From Roseburia sp. 1XD42-69 (GTDB lineage Bacteria; Bacillota; Clostridia; Lachnospirales; Lachnospiraceae), in contig NZ_RAZG01000040.1 in assembly GCF_003612565.1 (NCBI RefSeq), positions 1-37,245 on the forward strand: 37,245 nucleotides of DNA, read 5' to 3'. Position 1 is the stretch's first letter. Each line of letters starts with the position of its first letter. Shown here one piece after another: positions 15,890-23,762 of the stretch. The notes under the pieces are model-generated. The model saw nothing but the letters and a program-made list of their open reading frames with translations, made no database searches and was not told the DNA's origin. The position numbers and the translations under genes were made by a program.

Positions 15890-16696
15890 ATGGTAGAATT
15901 ATCAGAGCAGGATATCAGAACAAATAACAGGCAGTCTTCAAAGGGAAATCAGTTAAAATGGTATAAAAATGAAATATGGTACAAAGCTGATTACACCGGG
16001 TATGAAGGGCTGGCTGAATATGTGGTATCAAATCTGCTGGAATGGTCCAATTTAAAAAAAGGAGAATATATCGGTTACAATACGGAAGAAATCTGCTGTG
16101 GATATGCCAGATATTTGGGCTGCAGCAGTACAAATTTTCTTTCGGAGGGATGGCGTCTCATAACACTGGAGCGTCTGTTTCAGAATTTTTACCAGGAAAG
16201 CTTGAACAAAAGTATCTATTTGATCAGGGATATGGAGGATAGAATTCGGTTTTTGACAGAACAGACGATACGGATTACCGGACTTAGGCATTTTGGCGAG
16301 TATATAAGCAAATTATTGACAATAGATGCATTTTTCCTGAATGAAGACAGGCATACCCATAATATCGCAGTACTAATGGATGAGGAGGAAAAATATCATT
16401 ACTGTCCTATTTTTGACAATGGCGCAGGCTTGCTGTCAGATACAACAATGGATTATCCTTTGAATATTGCATTGGAAAAATTAATAGGAAGAGTTACATC
16501 AAAAACATTTGGCAAGGATTTTGATGAGCAATTAGATGCAGCGGAAAAATTGTATGGACAGCATATTAAGTTTAATTTTGGGGAAAAGGATGTCTGGGTA
16601 CTGCTGGAAAAAGAGAAATATTATTCGGAGGAGATTAAGGAACGGGTTATGCAGGTTATACGGGAACAGCGCAGAAAGTACAGCTATTTGTTTTGA
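15890..16696 (+). CDS. HipA-like serine/threonine kinase-fold protein
   Basis: 268 residues. WYKADYTGYEGLAEY (about 30-44) supplies the ATP-binding Lys and the following conserved Glu. LLTIDAFFLNEDRHTHNIAVL (142-162) is the HipA_C catalytic loop, with Asp153 as presumed base and Asn158 as metal ligand. FDNG (175-178) is the Mg-binding loop equivalent to the DFG motif. It is shorter than classical HipA (about 440 residues) and lacks the HipA N-terminal subdomain, like HipT or CtkA. HipA and HipT act as toxins by phosphorylating tRNA synthetases; the target here is unknown. It follows the XRE gene by three bases with a GAGGTGAGG site, a toxin-antitoxin-like layout. Confidence 0.8.
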   Translation: MVELSEQDIRTNNRQSSKGNQLKWYKNEIWYKADYTGYEGLAEYVVSNLLEWSNLKKGEYIGYNTEEICCGYARYLGCSSTNFLSEGWRLITLERLFQNFYQESLNKSIYLIRDMEDRIRFLTEQTIRITGLRHFGEYISKLLTIDAFFLNEDRHTHNIAVLMDEEEKYHYCPIFDNGAGLLSDTTMDYPLNIALEKLIGRVTSKTFGKDFDEQLDAAEKLYGQHIKFNFGEKDVWVLLEKEKYYSEEIKERVMQVIREQRRKYSYLF

Positions 16697-16701
16697 CTTA
16701 G

Positions 16702-16730
16702 TTGACATGCCCTTGTTTTAGAGATATAGT
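16702..16730 (+). promoter_or_regulatory. promoter of the CPBP-like gene with a degenerate third operator
   Basis: TTGACA (16702-16707), a 17-base spacer and TATAGT (16725-16730). The spacer contains CCCTTGTTTTAGAGA (16710-16724), matching operator 2 at 11 of 15 positions and placed in exactly the same register between -35 and -10. It starts a few bases after the kinase stop codon. Confidence 0.7.
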
Positions 16731-16763
16731 AATGCAGGAAATAAACAGGAAGGGAAGACTTAT

Positions 16764-17414
16764 ATGAAAAAAGCATCCGGAATAAATTATTTGATTTTAG
16801 CTGTATTGGCCTTTGCAAGTGTGGGACTGGAACTGCTTTTGGCTTTTGGGGCAGAACCTGTTTTATACGGCGGGCCTACCAGTCAGTGGACAGATATGCA
16901 AAACATCATGCATTGGATATTTACTTGTATCTTATGGGGGACTGCAAGTTGGTTTATGATTCGTTTTGCAAAGAAAAAATATGGATTTGACCTGTTTGAA
17001 AAAGGAAATAAAATGGCTCTCTGGCAATGGCTGCTGATATTTGTCATTATTGCGGGCAGCCTGGTTGTATCTTATGTTAGCTGGGATGGCAGTAAGGTTA
17101 TAAAAGAATTTTATGCAAACGGCCCGGTGAAATTTATATTTCAGTACATATACTATATTTTTGAAACTGTTTTAGTAATGCTTATCCTTGTGTTTGGACA
17201 AAAAGCTTTTGAAAAGTGGTTCCACAGGCCGAATATTCCTTACGGCGGTATTATTGTTGCTGTGACATGGGGAATTGGACACTTTTTTACGAAAGATGTA
17301 TTAACCGGGATTGTAACGGTTATTTCCGGTTTGGCATTTGGAAGCGTATATCTTTTGGCAAACAGAGATATCAGGAAAACATATCTCATTTTATTTATCA
17401 TGTTTGTTTTGTAA
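16764..17414 (+). CDS. multispanning membrane protein, possibly degenerate CPBP/Abi family
   Basis: 216 residues with about six membrane segments (near 8-28, 50-68, 86-108, 130-150, 168-186 and 203-216). The region FETVLVMLIL followed later by IIVAVTWGIGHFFTKD resembles the two halves of a CPBP (Abi) intramembrane protease: glutamate motif, then a helix ending in His. The double Glu and Arg of the first motif (EExxxR) are not present; a single Glu remains, so it may be inactive or another family. It has its own consensus promoter with a copy of the module's operator, so it probably belongs to the same regulon as the XRE/HipA-like pair and could act as its membrane partner or effector. AGGAAGGGAAG precedes the ATG. 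Confidence 0.6.
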   Translation: MKKASGINYLILAVLAFASVGLELLLAFGAEPVLYGGPTSQWTDMQNIMHWIFTCILWGTASWFMIRFAKKKYGFDLFEKGNKMALWQWLLIFVIIAGSLVVSYVSWDGSKVIKEFYANGPVKFIFQYIYYIFETVLVMLILVFGQKAFEKWFHRPNIPYGGIIVAVTWGIGHFFTKDVLTGIVTVISGLAFGSVYLLANRDIRKTYLILFIMFVL

Positions 17415-17416
17415 AT

Positions 17417-17450
17417 AAAAAAAGGAACAGGCGCAAACGCACCCATTCCT
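17417..17450 (-). terminator. terminator of the perR/rubrerythrin operon
   Basis: Read leftward, AGGAA (17446-17450) and a GTGCG-TTT-GCGC inner stem close with TTCCT (17423-17427), then seven T. It sits 34 bases beyond the rubrerythrin stop codon. Confidence 0.7.
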
Positions 17451-17483
17451 CTCTAAATGCCTTATCTTACAGATTTTTTTATT

Positions 17484-18026
17484 TTAGCCAAAATATCTCT
17501 TTAACAGGCCCTCAAATGCTTTGCCGTGTCGAGCCTCATCCCTTGCCATCTCATGAACCGTATCATGGATTGCATCCAGGTTCTGAGCTTTCGCTCTCTT
17601 AGCCAGATCCGTCTTACCAGCGGTAGCGCCGTTCTCAGCGTCCACACGCATCTCTAAATTCTTCTTTGTGCTGTCTGTTACAACTTCGCCTAACAGCTCT
17701 GCAAATTTAGCAGCGTGCTCTGCCTCTTCCCATGCGGCTTTTTCATAGTATAAGCCAACTTCGGGATATCCTTCCCTGTGAGCCACACGAGCCATAGCCA
17801 GATACATACCAACTTCGGAACATTCTCCTTCAAAGTTTGCTCTTAAATCAGCAACGATGTCTTCGCTGACACCTTTTGCAACGCCTACTACGTGCTCTGC
17901 TGCCCAAGTTTTTTCACCTTCCTGCTTTTTAAATTTCTCAGCAGGCGCTTTACAGACTGGACAGGATTCCGGTGCGGAATCTCCCTCATGAACATATCCA
18001 CATACAGTACATACAAATTTAGCCAT
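17484..18026 (-). CDS. reverse rubrerythrin (rubredoxin domain first)
   Basis: 180 residues. An N-terminal rubredoxin-like iron site (CTVCGY at 6-11 and CPVCKA at about 22-27) precedes the ferritin-like diiron domain, with [10 protein letters not shown] near 67-76, EEAEHAAKF near 100-108 and [11 protein letters not shown] near 160-170. This reversed order defines the reverse rubrerythrins (rubperoxin of clostridia), which reduce hydrogen peroxide and oxygen with NADH-derived electrons in the cytosol. It lies four bases after perR, and its ribosome-binding site is inside the last perR codons, so the two are translationally coupled. Confidence 0.95.
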   Translation of the reverse strand: MAKFVCTVCGYVHEGDSAPESCPVCKAPAEKFKKQEGEKTWAAEHVVGVAKGVSEDIVADLRANFEGECSEVGMYLAMARVAHREGYPEVGLYYEKAAWEEAEHAAKFAELLGEVVTDSTKKNLEMRVDAENGATAGKTDLAKRAKAQNLDAIHDTVHEMARDEARHGKAFEGLLKRYFG

Positions 18027-18030
18027 TTTT

Positions 18031-18435
18031 TTATTCTCCTTTTCTTATAAAAGTATTTTTAATATTACATTTCGGACAAAGTCCGAAAAAATGTGTAATG
18101 TGACCAGTAATCACACCAGAAAAATTCTGACGTGCCGCTTCATCAATCTCCGGCATAGGCCCAATATCCATGTCCAACACTTGTCCGCATTGACTGCAGA
18201 TAAAGTGGTAATGGGGACTGGTTCTTCCATCATATCTGTCCGGGCCGTTCCCTAAAGATATGCGGAGGATTTCGCCCATGTCAGCCAGGAGATTCAAATT
18301 TCGGTACACCGTACCAAGACTGATGTTGGGAAATTCCTCTTTAATATCCAGATACACCGTCTCCGCTGTGGGATGTGTAAAGTGCGAGTCCAGATATTTT
18401 TTGATGGATTCACGTTGTCTGCTATAGTTTGGCAT
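18031..18435 (-). CDS. perR: PerR-like Fur family peroxide-responsive repressor
   Basis: 134 residues. The N-terminal winged helix includes [32 protein letters not shown], the recognition helix being [24 protein letters not shown] carries metal-binding His and the first CxxC. The second, CPKCN, near the end completes the structural zinc site. Fur-family members of this size next to a rubrerythrin gene are PerR, sensing peroxide by iron-catalysed oxidation. An own-promoter PerR-box-like dyad (18458-18472) suggests autoregulation and regulation of the rubrerythrin. Fur proper is less likely, as no iron uptake genes are near. Confidence 0.88.
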   Translation of the reverse strand: MPNYSRQRESIKKYLDSHFTHPTAETVYLDIKEEFPNISLGTVYRNLNLLADMGEILRISLGNGPDRYDGRTSPHYHFICSQCGQVLDMDIGPMPEIDEAARQNFSGVITGHITHFFGLCPKCNIKNTFIRKGE

Positions 18436-18457
18436 CGTGAGTCCTCCTTTGTAAAAA

Positions 18458-18512
18458 TAGGAATCATTACTGTTTATGCAAACACTATAGTATAAATTCT
18501 AAGGTTTGTCAA
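18458..18512 (-). promoter_or_regulatory. perR promoter and PerR-box-like operator
   Basis: On the minus strand TTGACA (18507-18512), a 17-base spacer and TATAGT (18484-18489). Just downstream at 18458-18472 is a 7-1-7 dyad (CAGTAAT, one base, ATTCCTA), matching in five of seven arm positions and close to the PerR box TTATAATnATTATAA. Confidence 0.7.
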
Positions 18513-18529
18513 TGTATTTTATAAAAAGT

Positions 18530-20074
18530 TTATATTTTATTTGAAAGAATCCTGATTTCTCTTTGGTGCCTCTTTATGGTGACATTTTTGTACTCGGAAT
18601 GAAGGGTATGGCGCAGTCCGTTTATCGTAACCACGGTTCCGGCAAAAGTTAATTCGCTGACTACAATTTTTCCCTCCACAGACCGGGAGTTAATATCAAT
18701 CACCCGCTCTCTTTTTGTGTACAGTTCGTTTAAAATTTCCTGACACTGGGCTTTTGCATTGGCAAGTTCCTCATTTTTGGCAGTGAGCTCCGGTGTGGCA
18801 GGCTGGGATTTTAGCCGCATGGAAATATTGTCAAGTTCCCGCAAAAGGTCGGAAAATTCATCTTGTTTTTCCAGGGTAAGGCTGTCTAACTCTTCCATTA
18901 AAGCCTTAAAATCTTTTTCCAGGCCAATGGTAAGCCGTGTGGTTACTCCTGCACGGTTTCCTATAGAAGCTGCGGAAATCAGTTCTGCAGCCGTAAGAGA
19001 GCCTCCGATGATGGTTCCTCTTTTTCCAGATACAATAATGCAGTTATTGGATTCTATTTCACAGTTAAGCAGGGCTCCGGTATTCACTTCGTTTCCTGCA
19101 ACTACCTGGGTCTGCTCTAAAAAACGCGCCATTACATTACGTCCGGCCTGTATAGTTCCGGAGCCGGAGCCCTGCATGCCGTTTTTCAAAATAACATCTT
19201 TTCCGGCAAAGAGATTAGCGGTTTCCACATGGCCGTTAATGGTTATATTTCCAGTTGTATTGACAGTGACCCCTGCAAAGACATTGCCCTGTACGATAAC
19301 ATCTCCGTTAAAATCCACGTCTCCTGTGGCGGCGTCAAGATTGCCTTCAACGACATAGAGAGGCGTTACAATTAAGGCATCTTCCTCAAATGTGACACTG
19401 CCTTCCAAATCTGCATAATATTTGTCAGCTTCCTCATTCATGTGGCAGTTTGTGCACTGCAGCGGGGCTTGCTCCACTCCTTGGTAGGCCTTTAGTGTCT
19501 TGCCGTATACGTCTACCCCATCTGTACCTGGTATGGCCCCGTGGTAAGTGACAATGTGCTGCCCTTCCACTACTAGTTCAATTTTACCCAGTACGTTGTA
19601 ATCCACCGTGCCGTCTGGATGGATTATTGGCCGTTTTTCCGGTTCCGGATTAAAGTGAAATTCAAAAAATCCGTCTTTGCCGTCAATGGGTGCCGTACCC
19701 TGGGCAATCAGCACCTCTTCATAGTCATGTCCTCCTGCCGCCAGTTCCAGCAGGGTTTTTTCCTGTATGCCTGTTACAATTCCATTTTCTTTTAAAAGTT
19801 CACGGATTTCCTCCTCCGTAAAGGGGCCGCTGGGCCGATAGTATAAAGTGATTAGCGCCTCCGTACAGTCTTCCGTAATATGCAGAAGGTAATCGGAACT
19901 GCTCTGTAAGAATGTGTCATTTGTTCCGGAATATTTTAACAATTTTTCAATTTCCGTATCGTCTGGCATTTCTAGCGGCTGTTCATAGCGAGAGGAACCG
20001 TCTGTTGAAATAAATCTGGATTTTCTGTTGGTCCTCTCGGCTCTTCTGCTTCCTGTCTGTGTGTAAAATCCCAT
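18530..20074 (-). CDS. FapA/DUF342 domain protein
   Basis: 514 residues. The N-terminal half matches the FapA N-terminal region: IIHPDGTVDYNVLGKIELV, GTDGVDVYGKTLKA. The middle is a right-handed beta-helix of short repeats (GDVIVQGNVFAGVTVNTTG, NITINGHVETANLFAGKDVI, QGSGSGTIQAGRNVMARFLE, then NTGALLNCEIESNNCIIV). A coiled coil (about 395-450) and a beta-rich tail finish the protein. DUF342 proteins were named for flagellar assembly, but the family occurs widely in non-flagellated Firmicutes; with no flagellar gene here, a structural or polymer-binding cytosolic role is more cautious. The start has AGGAGGAT upstream. Confidence 0.85.
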   Translation of the reverse strand: MGFYTQTGSRRAERTNRKSRFISTDGSSRYEQPLEMPDDTEIEKLLKYSGTNDTFLQSSSDYLLHITEDCTEALITLYYRPSGPFTEEEIRELLKENGIVTGIQEKTLLELAAGGHDYEEVLIAQGTAPIDGKDGFFEFHFNPEPEKRPIIHPDGTVDYNVLGKIELVVEGQHIVTYHGAIPGTDGVDVYGKTLKAYQGVEQAPLQCTNCHMNEEADKYYADLEGSVTFEEDALIVTPLYVVEGNLDAATGDVDFNGDVIVQGNVFAGVTVNTTGNITINGHVETANLFAGKDVILKNGMQGSGSGTIQAGRNVMARFLEQTQVVAGNEVNTGALLNCEIESNNCIIVSGKRGTIIGGSLTAAELISAASIGNRAGVTTRLTIGLEKDFKALMEELDSLTLEKQDEFSDLLRELDNISMRLKSQPATPELTAKNEELANAKAQCQEILNELYTKRERVIDINSRSVEGKIVVSELTFAGTVVTINGLRHTLHSEYKNVTIKRHQREIRILSNKI

Positions 20075-20192
20075 AATATCCTCCTGATAGTCCTTACATT
20101 AAAATATTTTAGAATTCTGTCATACAGCATTATAGCATATTTTTCAGACATGAACATAGAATATACTAAAAATCCATGGGATGAGGGTAAAA

Positions 20193-21242
20193 ATGGCAGG
20201 ATTTCAGCGTTTTATCAGTTATCTTTATAAATATGAAAATGATAACAGACAGGAGAATATCGGTTTTGCAAAAGTGGAAATTCGCGGGACTTCTTACAGA
20301 TTAGAAGTGCATGTAAGAAATCTGAATTTGGAAAAACCGGACTGTACTGTATATCTATTTGCAAGAAATAAAGAAATTATGCATGGAGTTCCTATTGGGG
20401 AAATGTATATACGCCGGGGAAACGGTGATATGCGCTATGCTTTTGAAGAGAAGGATTTAAGTGAATTTGGGATAAAAATGGAGCAGGTGGAGGGGATTTT
20501 TATTCAGGTTTCCGAAGGGTTATATATTGCCAGCCAGTGGAAGGAGGGAGAAATCCGGGAAAAAAATCTTCTTATGTTAAAGAAAGGGGAGATGGAGGAT
20601 GCCTTTAGGCCCAGAGAGGAAGTCGTAATATCAGAGGAAAAGGAAACCGTACAGACTTCGGAGGAGAACATAACGGAAGATTTCCGTGAAGTGACGGAGG
20701 AGACGGCAGAGGAAAGGAAAGAAGCTCCGAAAAATGTGACGGATTCTGTGGAGCAGGAATCAATTGGGGAGGAAAAAGGTTCTGATGAGGAAAAGAAAGG
20801 GGAATCCGGGGATCAGCAGGATGGGGAGCAGGGAAAAGAAAATTTGAAAGCCACAGAAATTCCCCTGGAAAAATTTTTAGAAGAGGGGGATTTAGAAGGG
20901 GCGTTTCAAAAACTCCGATTAAAACTCACCGTATTTTATCCATTTCAGGGAGAGAACATCGAATGTGTGAAAGTGGATATTACAGATCTTCAGGAACTGC
21001 CCAAAAAGTACTGGTATCTGGGGAAAAATAGTTTTCTGCTCCATGGTTTTTTCAATTACAGGCATCTGATTATAGGGGAAATCAAAGATGAGGAAAGGTG
21101 CAGCTACTTTGTAGGGGTGCCGGGAGTATTCCAGAACCAGGAGCGGATTATGGCGGCCATGTTTGGATTTCCCGAATTCCGCACTGCGGAGCATTCTGAA
21201 TTTAAGACAGGTAATTTTGGCTACTGGTACAGGGTAATGTGA
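20193..21242 (+). CDS. DUF6128-like protein
   Basis: About 349 residues. The N-terminal domain (about 1-135, FISYLYKYENDNRQENIGFAK) is beta-rich; a long acidic low-complexity linker (about 140-225) follows; the C-terminal domain (from LKLTVFYPFQGENIECVKVD to FGYWYRVM) resembles DUF6128 from memory. There is no signal peptide or membrane segment. I chose ATG 20193 because GAGGG sits five bases upstream, whereas the in-frame ATG at 20181 has no site. It is convergent with the GNAT gene and overlaps its 3' end by 41 bases. Function unknown. Confidence 0.65.
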   Translation: MAGFQRFISYLYKYENDNRQENIGFAKVEIRGTSYRLEVHVRNLNLEKPDCTVYLFARNKEIMHGVPIGEMYIRRGNGDMRYAFEEKDLSEFGIKMEQVEGIFIQVSEGLYIASQWKEGEIREKNLLMLKKGEMEDAFRPREEVVISEEKETVQTSEENITEDFREVTEETAEERKEAPKNVTDSVEQESIGEEKGSDEEKKGESGDQQDGEQGKENLKATEIPLEKFLEEGDLEGAFQKLRLKLTVFYPFQGENIECVKVDITDLQELPKKYWYLGKNSFLLHGFFNYRHLIIGEIKDEERCSYFVGVPGVFQNQERIMAAMFGFPEFRTAEHSEFKTGNFGYWYRVM

Positions 21243-21804
21243 TTTCTGCCATGTCTTTTCTGAGGATGGCAAAGAGGAGATGGTCTGCCCATCTGCCCTG
21301 TATTTTTGCACTTTGTCGGCATAGGCCTTCTCTCTGAAAACCCAGGGATTCCAAAAGATAAATCGAGTTTAAATTTTCTGGCATTACATAAGCTTCTACA
21401 CGGTGAAGATGAAGTTCTCCAAAAATATGGGGGAGAAGAAAGGAGATGGCTTCTTTTGTAATGCCCTGGCGCCAAAATGCCCTGTCCAGTTTATATCCCA
21501 TACTGCAGCGCTGAAATTCTGAGCGGATGATATTGTGAAAAGACACGGTTCCGATAATAAAGTCCGGGTCTGTCTTTTCATAAATCCAGTAGCGGAAGCC
21601 TTTGGATTTCAAAAATAGCTGCTGCTCACAGTGGAGAAGGGTGCGGTGATAATTTTCCGTATAAAAATTTTCCGGGCGGGTGGGTTCATATTTCTCAAAC
21701 TCAAGGCGGTTGCGGTAATAGAAATCAAGAACCTGCTTTGCATGCTCCGGCTGGTCGCTTAAAACTTTTAGGGAAAGCCGGGATGTTTCATATTTGTAAT
21801 TCAT
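21202..21804 (-). CDS. RimJ/RimL-type GNAT N-acetyltransferase
   Basis: About 200 residues from ATG 21804 (MNYKYETSRLSLKVL). Motifs follow the family order: FIIGTVSFHNIIR, CSMGYKLDRAFWRQGITKEAI (acetyl-CoA loop RAFWRQGIT), then RVEAYVMPENLNSIYLLESLGFQREG. A longer reading frame starting at 21957 would overlap tadA and has no supporting site; GAGGAAAGG precedes ATG 21804. The substrate is unknown. Its C-terminus overlaps the end of the convergent DUF6128-like gene. Confidence 0.85.
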   Translation of the reverse strand: MNYKYETSRLSLKVLSDQPEHAKQVLDFYYRNRLEFEKYEPTRPENFYTENYHRTLLHCEQQLFLKSKGFRYWIYEKTDPDFIIGTVSFHNIIRSEFQRCSMGYKLDRAFWRQGITKEAISFLLPHIFGELHLHRVEAYVMPENLNSIYLLESLGFQREGLCRQSAKIQGRWADHLLFAILRKDMAEITLPCTSSQNYLS

Positions 21805-21877
21805 AGGACTACCTTTCCTCTTTCCATTCGTATATAATAAGTATACTATAGGGAAATTTTTTTGAAAAGGAGATTCT

Positions 21878-22354
21878 ATGCAAAGTCCGGAAGAAAAATT
21901 TATGAGGGCGGCTATACGGGAAGCAAAAAAAGCATATGCTTTGGATGAGGTTCCCATTGGCTGTGTTATTGTCAGGGAAGAAAAAATTATTGCCAGGGGT
22001 TACAACAGAAGGAATACGGATAAAAATACCCTGGCCCATGCGGAGCTTTCCGCAATTAAAAAAGCCAGCAAAAAGTGCGGGGACTGGCGGTTGGAGGACT
22101 GCACCATGTATGTCACCCTAGAGCCCTGCCAGATGTGCGCAGGCGCCATTGTCCAGTCCAGAATGAAAAAAGTTGTGATAGGGGCAAATAATCCCAAGGC
22201 AGGCTGTGCAGGCTCTGTATTAAATTTGCTTCAGATGGCGGCATTTAACCACCAGGTGGAAATAGAAAAAGGAGTGCTGGAGGAAGAGTGCTCCTCCATG
22301 CTCAGTGATTTTTTCCGGGAGCTTCGGGAGAAACGGAAGAAACAAGAGAATTGA
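21878..22354 (+). CDS. tadA: tRNA-specific adenosine deaminase TadA
   Basis: 158 residues with the cytidine-deaminase fold. NTLAHAELSAI contains the zinc-binding His and catalytic Glu (HAE, about 57-59), and EPCQMCAGAI supplies the Pro-Cys-x-x-Cys zinc ligands (about 87-91). Conserved EVPIGCVIV precedes them. TadA converts wobble A34 to inosine in tRNA-Arg(ACG). AAAGGAG precedes the ATG. In Firmicutes tadA commonly precedes the SRP RNA and dnaX; here the SRP RNA promoter overlaps the tadA stop. Confidence 0.95.
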   Translation: MQSPEEKFMRAAIREAKKAYALDEVPIGCVIVREEKIIARGYNRRNTDKNTLAHAELSAIKKASKKCGDWRLEDCTMYVTLEPCQMCAGAIVQSRMKKVVIGANNPKAGCAGSVLNLLQMAAFNHQVEIEKGVLEEECSSMLSDFFRELREKRKKQEN

Positions 22355-22379
22355 CAAACAGATAAAAAAAAGGTATACT
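22351..22379 (+). promoter_or_regulatory. SRP RNA promoter
   Basis: TTGACA (22351-22356), a 17-base spacer and TATACT (22374-22379). The -35 box overlaps the tadA stop codon, and transcription should begin near 22386, the 5' end of the SRP RNA. Confidence 0.85.
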
Positions 22380-22385
22380 TAAATC

Positions 22386-22652
22386 TCCGAGCAGCCGGGG
22401 TGGCAGCGGTACCTTGAACCAGCAATCCGCTATAGCTGGGGTGATATCCTGTCTGAGGGCTTTCGTCTGTGGAGCAGCCCTTCATAAGTGGCGATGACGC
22501 TTGGGTCTTACGCAACAGAACTTTACGAACCAGGTCAGGTCAGGAATGGAGCAGCCTTAAGTAAAACCTTTTGTGTGCCGTAAGGTTGCCTGAGCTGAGT
22601 TAACTGTGGAGGTAACGTCTATGGGCAGGGCTCGAAGCAGGGTGCTCGGTTA
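22386..22652 (+). ncRNA. ffs: large signal recognition particle RNA (Gram-positive type)
   Basis: The ends pair: CCGAGCA (22387-22393) with TGCTCGG (22643-22649). The conserved Ffh-binding domain is visible as ACCAGGTCAGGTCAGGAAT then GGAGCAGCCTTAAG (about 22528-22562): the GGAA tetraloop and the asymmetric loop. About 265 bases with an Alu-like 5' domain is the large form found in Bacillus and clostridia, scaffold for Ffh in membrane-protein targeting. Its own promoter lies at 22351-22379 and a terminator at 22668-22702. Confidence 0.92.
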
Positions 22653-22667
22653 AAATAAAAAGGCAGA

Positions 22668-22702
22668 CGTCTTTTTCCGTAAAAGGAAAAAGGCGTTTTT
22701 TT
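22668..22702 (+). terminator. terminator of the SRP RNA
   Basis: CGTCTTTTTCC (22668-22678) pairs with GGAAAAAGGCG (22685-22695), one G-U pair, followed by seven T. Confidence 0.8.
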
Positions 22703-22733
22703 GTGCTCGGATACAAAAATTTTTCATTTAGTA

Positions 22734-22788
22734 TTGACAAAACAATATTATATGTCATATAGTATTAAATAACAAATAATATTATTTG
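22734..22788 (+). promoter_or_regulatory. promoter and PadR operators of module 2
   Basis: TTGACA (22734-22739), an 18-base spacer and TATAGT (22758-22763). An 11-1-11 dyad (22744-22754 AATATTATATG, 22756-22766 CATATAGTATT; one mismatch) covers spacer and -10. A second perfect 16-bp palindrome, CAAATAATATTATTTG, follows at 22773-22788. Confidence 0.75.
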
Positions 22789-22816
22789 AAAAATATTAAA
22801 GGCAGGAAGTGGTAGG

Positions 22817-23134
22817 ATGGCTTTTGGAGTAGGAGCTGCCCTGTTGGATGCGATTGTTCTTGCTGTAGTTTCAAAAGAGGCGGATGGAACTTATGGATAC
22901 CGGATTACCCAGGACGTAAGGAGTGCCATTGAAGTCTCGGAATCAACGCTGTATCCCGTATTGCGCAGATTACAGAAGAACCAGTGTTTAGAGGCATATG
23001 ACGTGGAGTGCGGCGGGAGAAACCGGAGGTATTACAGAATCACGCACAATGGGGTTATAAAATTAAATGATTATAAAAAAGAATGGATGGATTATTCATC
23101 AAAAATTACACATCTGTTCTTAGGAGAGGAGTAA
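22817..23134 (+). CDS. PadR family transcriptional regulator (module 2)
   Basis: 105 residues, a single PadR winged helix: LLDAIVLAVVSKEADGTYGYRITQDV, then VSESTLYPVLRRLQKNQCLEAY as recognition helix and CGGRNRRYYRITHNGVIKLN as wing. It leads a five-gene operon with HAAS, DUF4097, PspC and a small membrane protein, the usual association of this PadR class with envelope-stress genes. It likely represses its own promoter through the dyads at 22744-22788. The HAAS gene begins four bases after its stop. Confidence 0.93.
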   Translation: MAFGVGAALLDAIVLAVVSKEADGTYGYRITQDVRSAIEVSESTLYPVLRRLQKNQCLEAYDVECGGRNRRYYRITHNGVIKLNDYKKEWMDYSSKITHLFLGEE

Positions 23135-23138
23135 AGGC

Positions 23139-23762
23139 ATGAGCAGACAGGAGTTTATGGAGCGGCTTAACCGCCTGTTAAGTGACATTCCGGTAAATGA
23201 ACGTCAGGAAGCGTTAAATTATTATGAAAACTATTTCGAGGATGCAGGACCGGAGAATGAGGCAAAAATTATCGAGGAACTGGAATCCCCGGAAAAGGTG
23301 GCTGCCAGCATAAAAAAAGATTTATTTGGAGAAAACTATGGGGCAGCCAGGCAGGAAGATAAGGTGAAAGACCAAAATGCAAAGACCCAGAGAAATATTT
23401 TAATCGCTCTTGTTGTAATTATCACGTTTCCCATATGGGTTGGCCTGGCAGGAGGGCTTTTTGGAGCAGCGGTAGGGCTTTTGGCGGCAATCCTTGGCAT
23501 TGGGGCTGCGTTAATTGCCTGTGTGGCAGTATTCTTAGTTGTGGGCTGCGCCCTGATTGGAATGGGCATTGCAAAAATCGTAGTGGGATTTGCTGCTTTA
23601 GGGCTGGTGGTTACGGGAATCGGCATGTTAATGTTTACCATAGGCCTTTTAGGGGTCATTGCCCTGGTTTGGATTTTGGGAAAAGTGATTCCCTGGATGA
23701 TAACAGCAGGGATTGATTTGTGCAGGAGGCTGTTTACAGGAAAGAAGGGGGTAGTAAAATGA
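23139..23762 (+). CDS. HAAS/DUF1700 membrane protein
   Basis: 207 residues. The N-terminal HAAS helix bundle (MSRQEFMERLNRLLSDIPVN to EELESPEKVAASIKKDL, about 1-65) is classic. A long, glycine-rich hydrophobic region (about 85-190) forms four or five membrane helices. It lies between padR and the DUF4097 gene, the standard order. Its start has GGAGAGGAG overlapping the padR stop, and its TGA overlaps the next ATG as ATGA. It probably relays envelope signals together with PadR; the mechanism is unknown. Confidence 0.88.
   Translation: MSRQEFMERLNRLLSDIPVNERQEALNYYENYFEDAGPENEAKIIEELESPEKVAASIKKDLFGENYGAARQEDKVKDQNAKTQRNILIALVVIITFPIWVGLAGGLFGAAVGLLAAILGIGAALIACVAVFLVVGCALIGMGIAKIVVGFAALGLVVTGIGMLMFTIGLLGVIALVWILGKVIPWMITAGIDLCRRLFTGKKGVVK

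Noticed and set aside
18759-19358. 199-codon plus-strand frame
   Set aside because: Lies wholly antisense to the FapA/DUF342 gene, with no ribosome-binding site or family motif.
18530-20074. Flagellar gene locus
   Set aside because: FapA/DUF342 is the only hint; no flagellar or chemotaxis operon is present around it.
21805-21957. N-terminal extension of the GNAT protein
   Set aside because: It would overlap the tadA start region and has no ribosome-binding site; ATG 21804 begins the family's conserved N-terminus.
22231-22515. Minus-strand frame across the tadA end and SRP RNA
   Set aside because: Antisense to tadA and a structured RNA gene, with no coding evidence.
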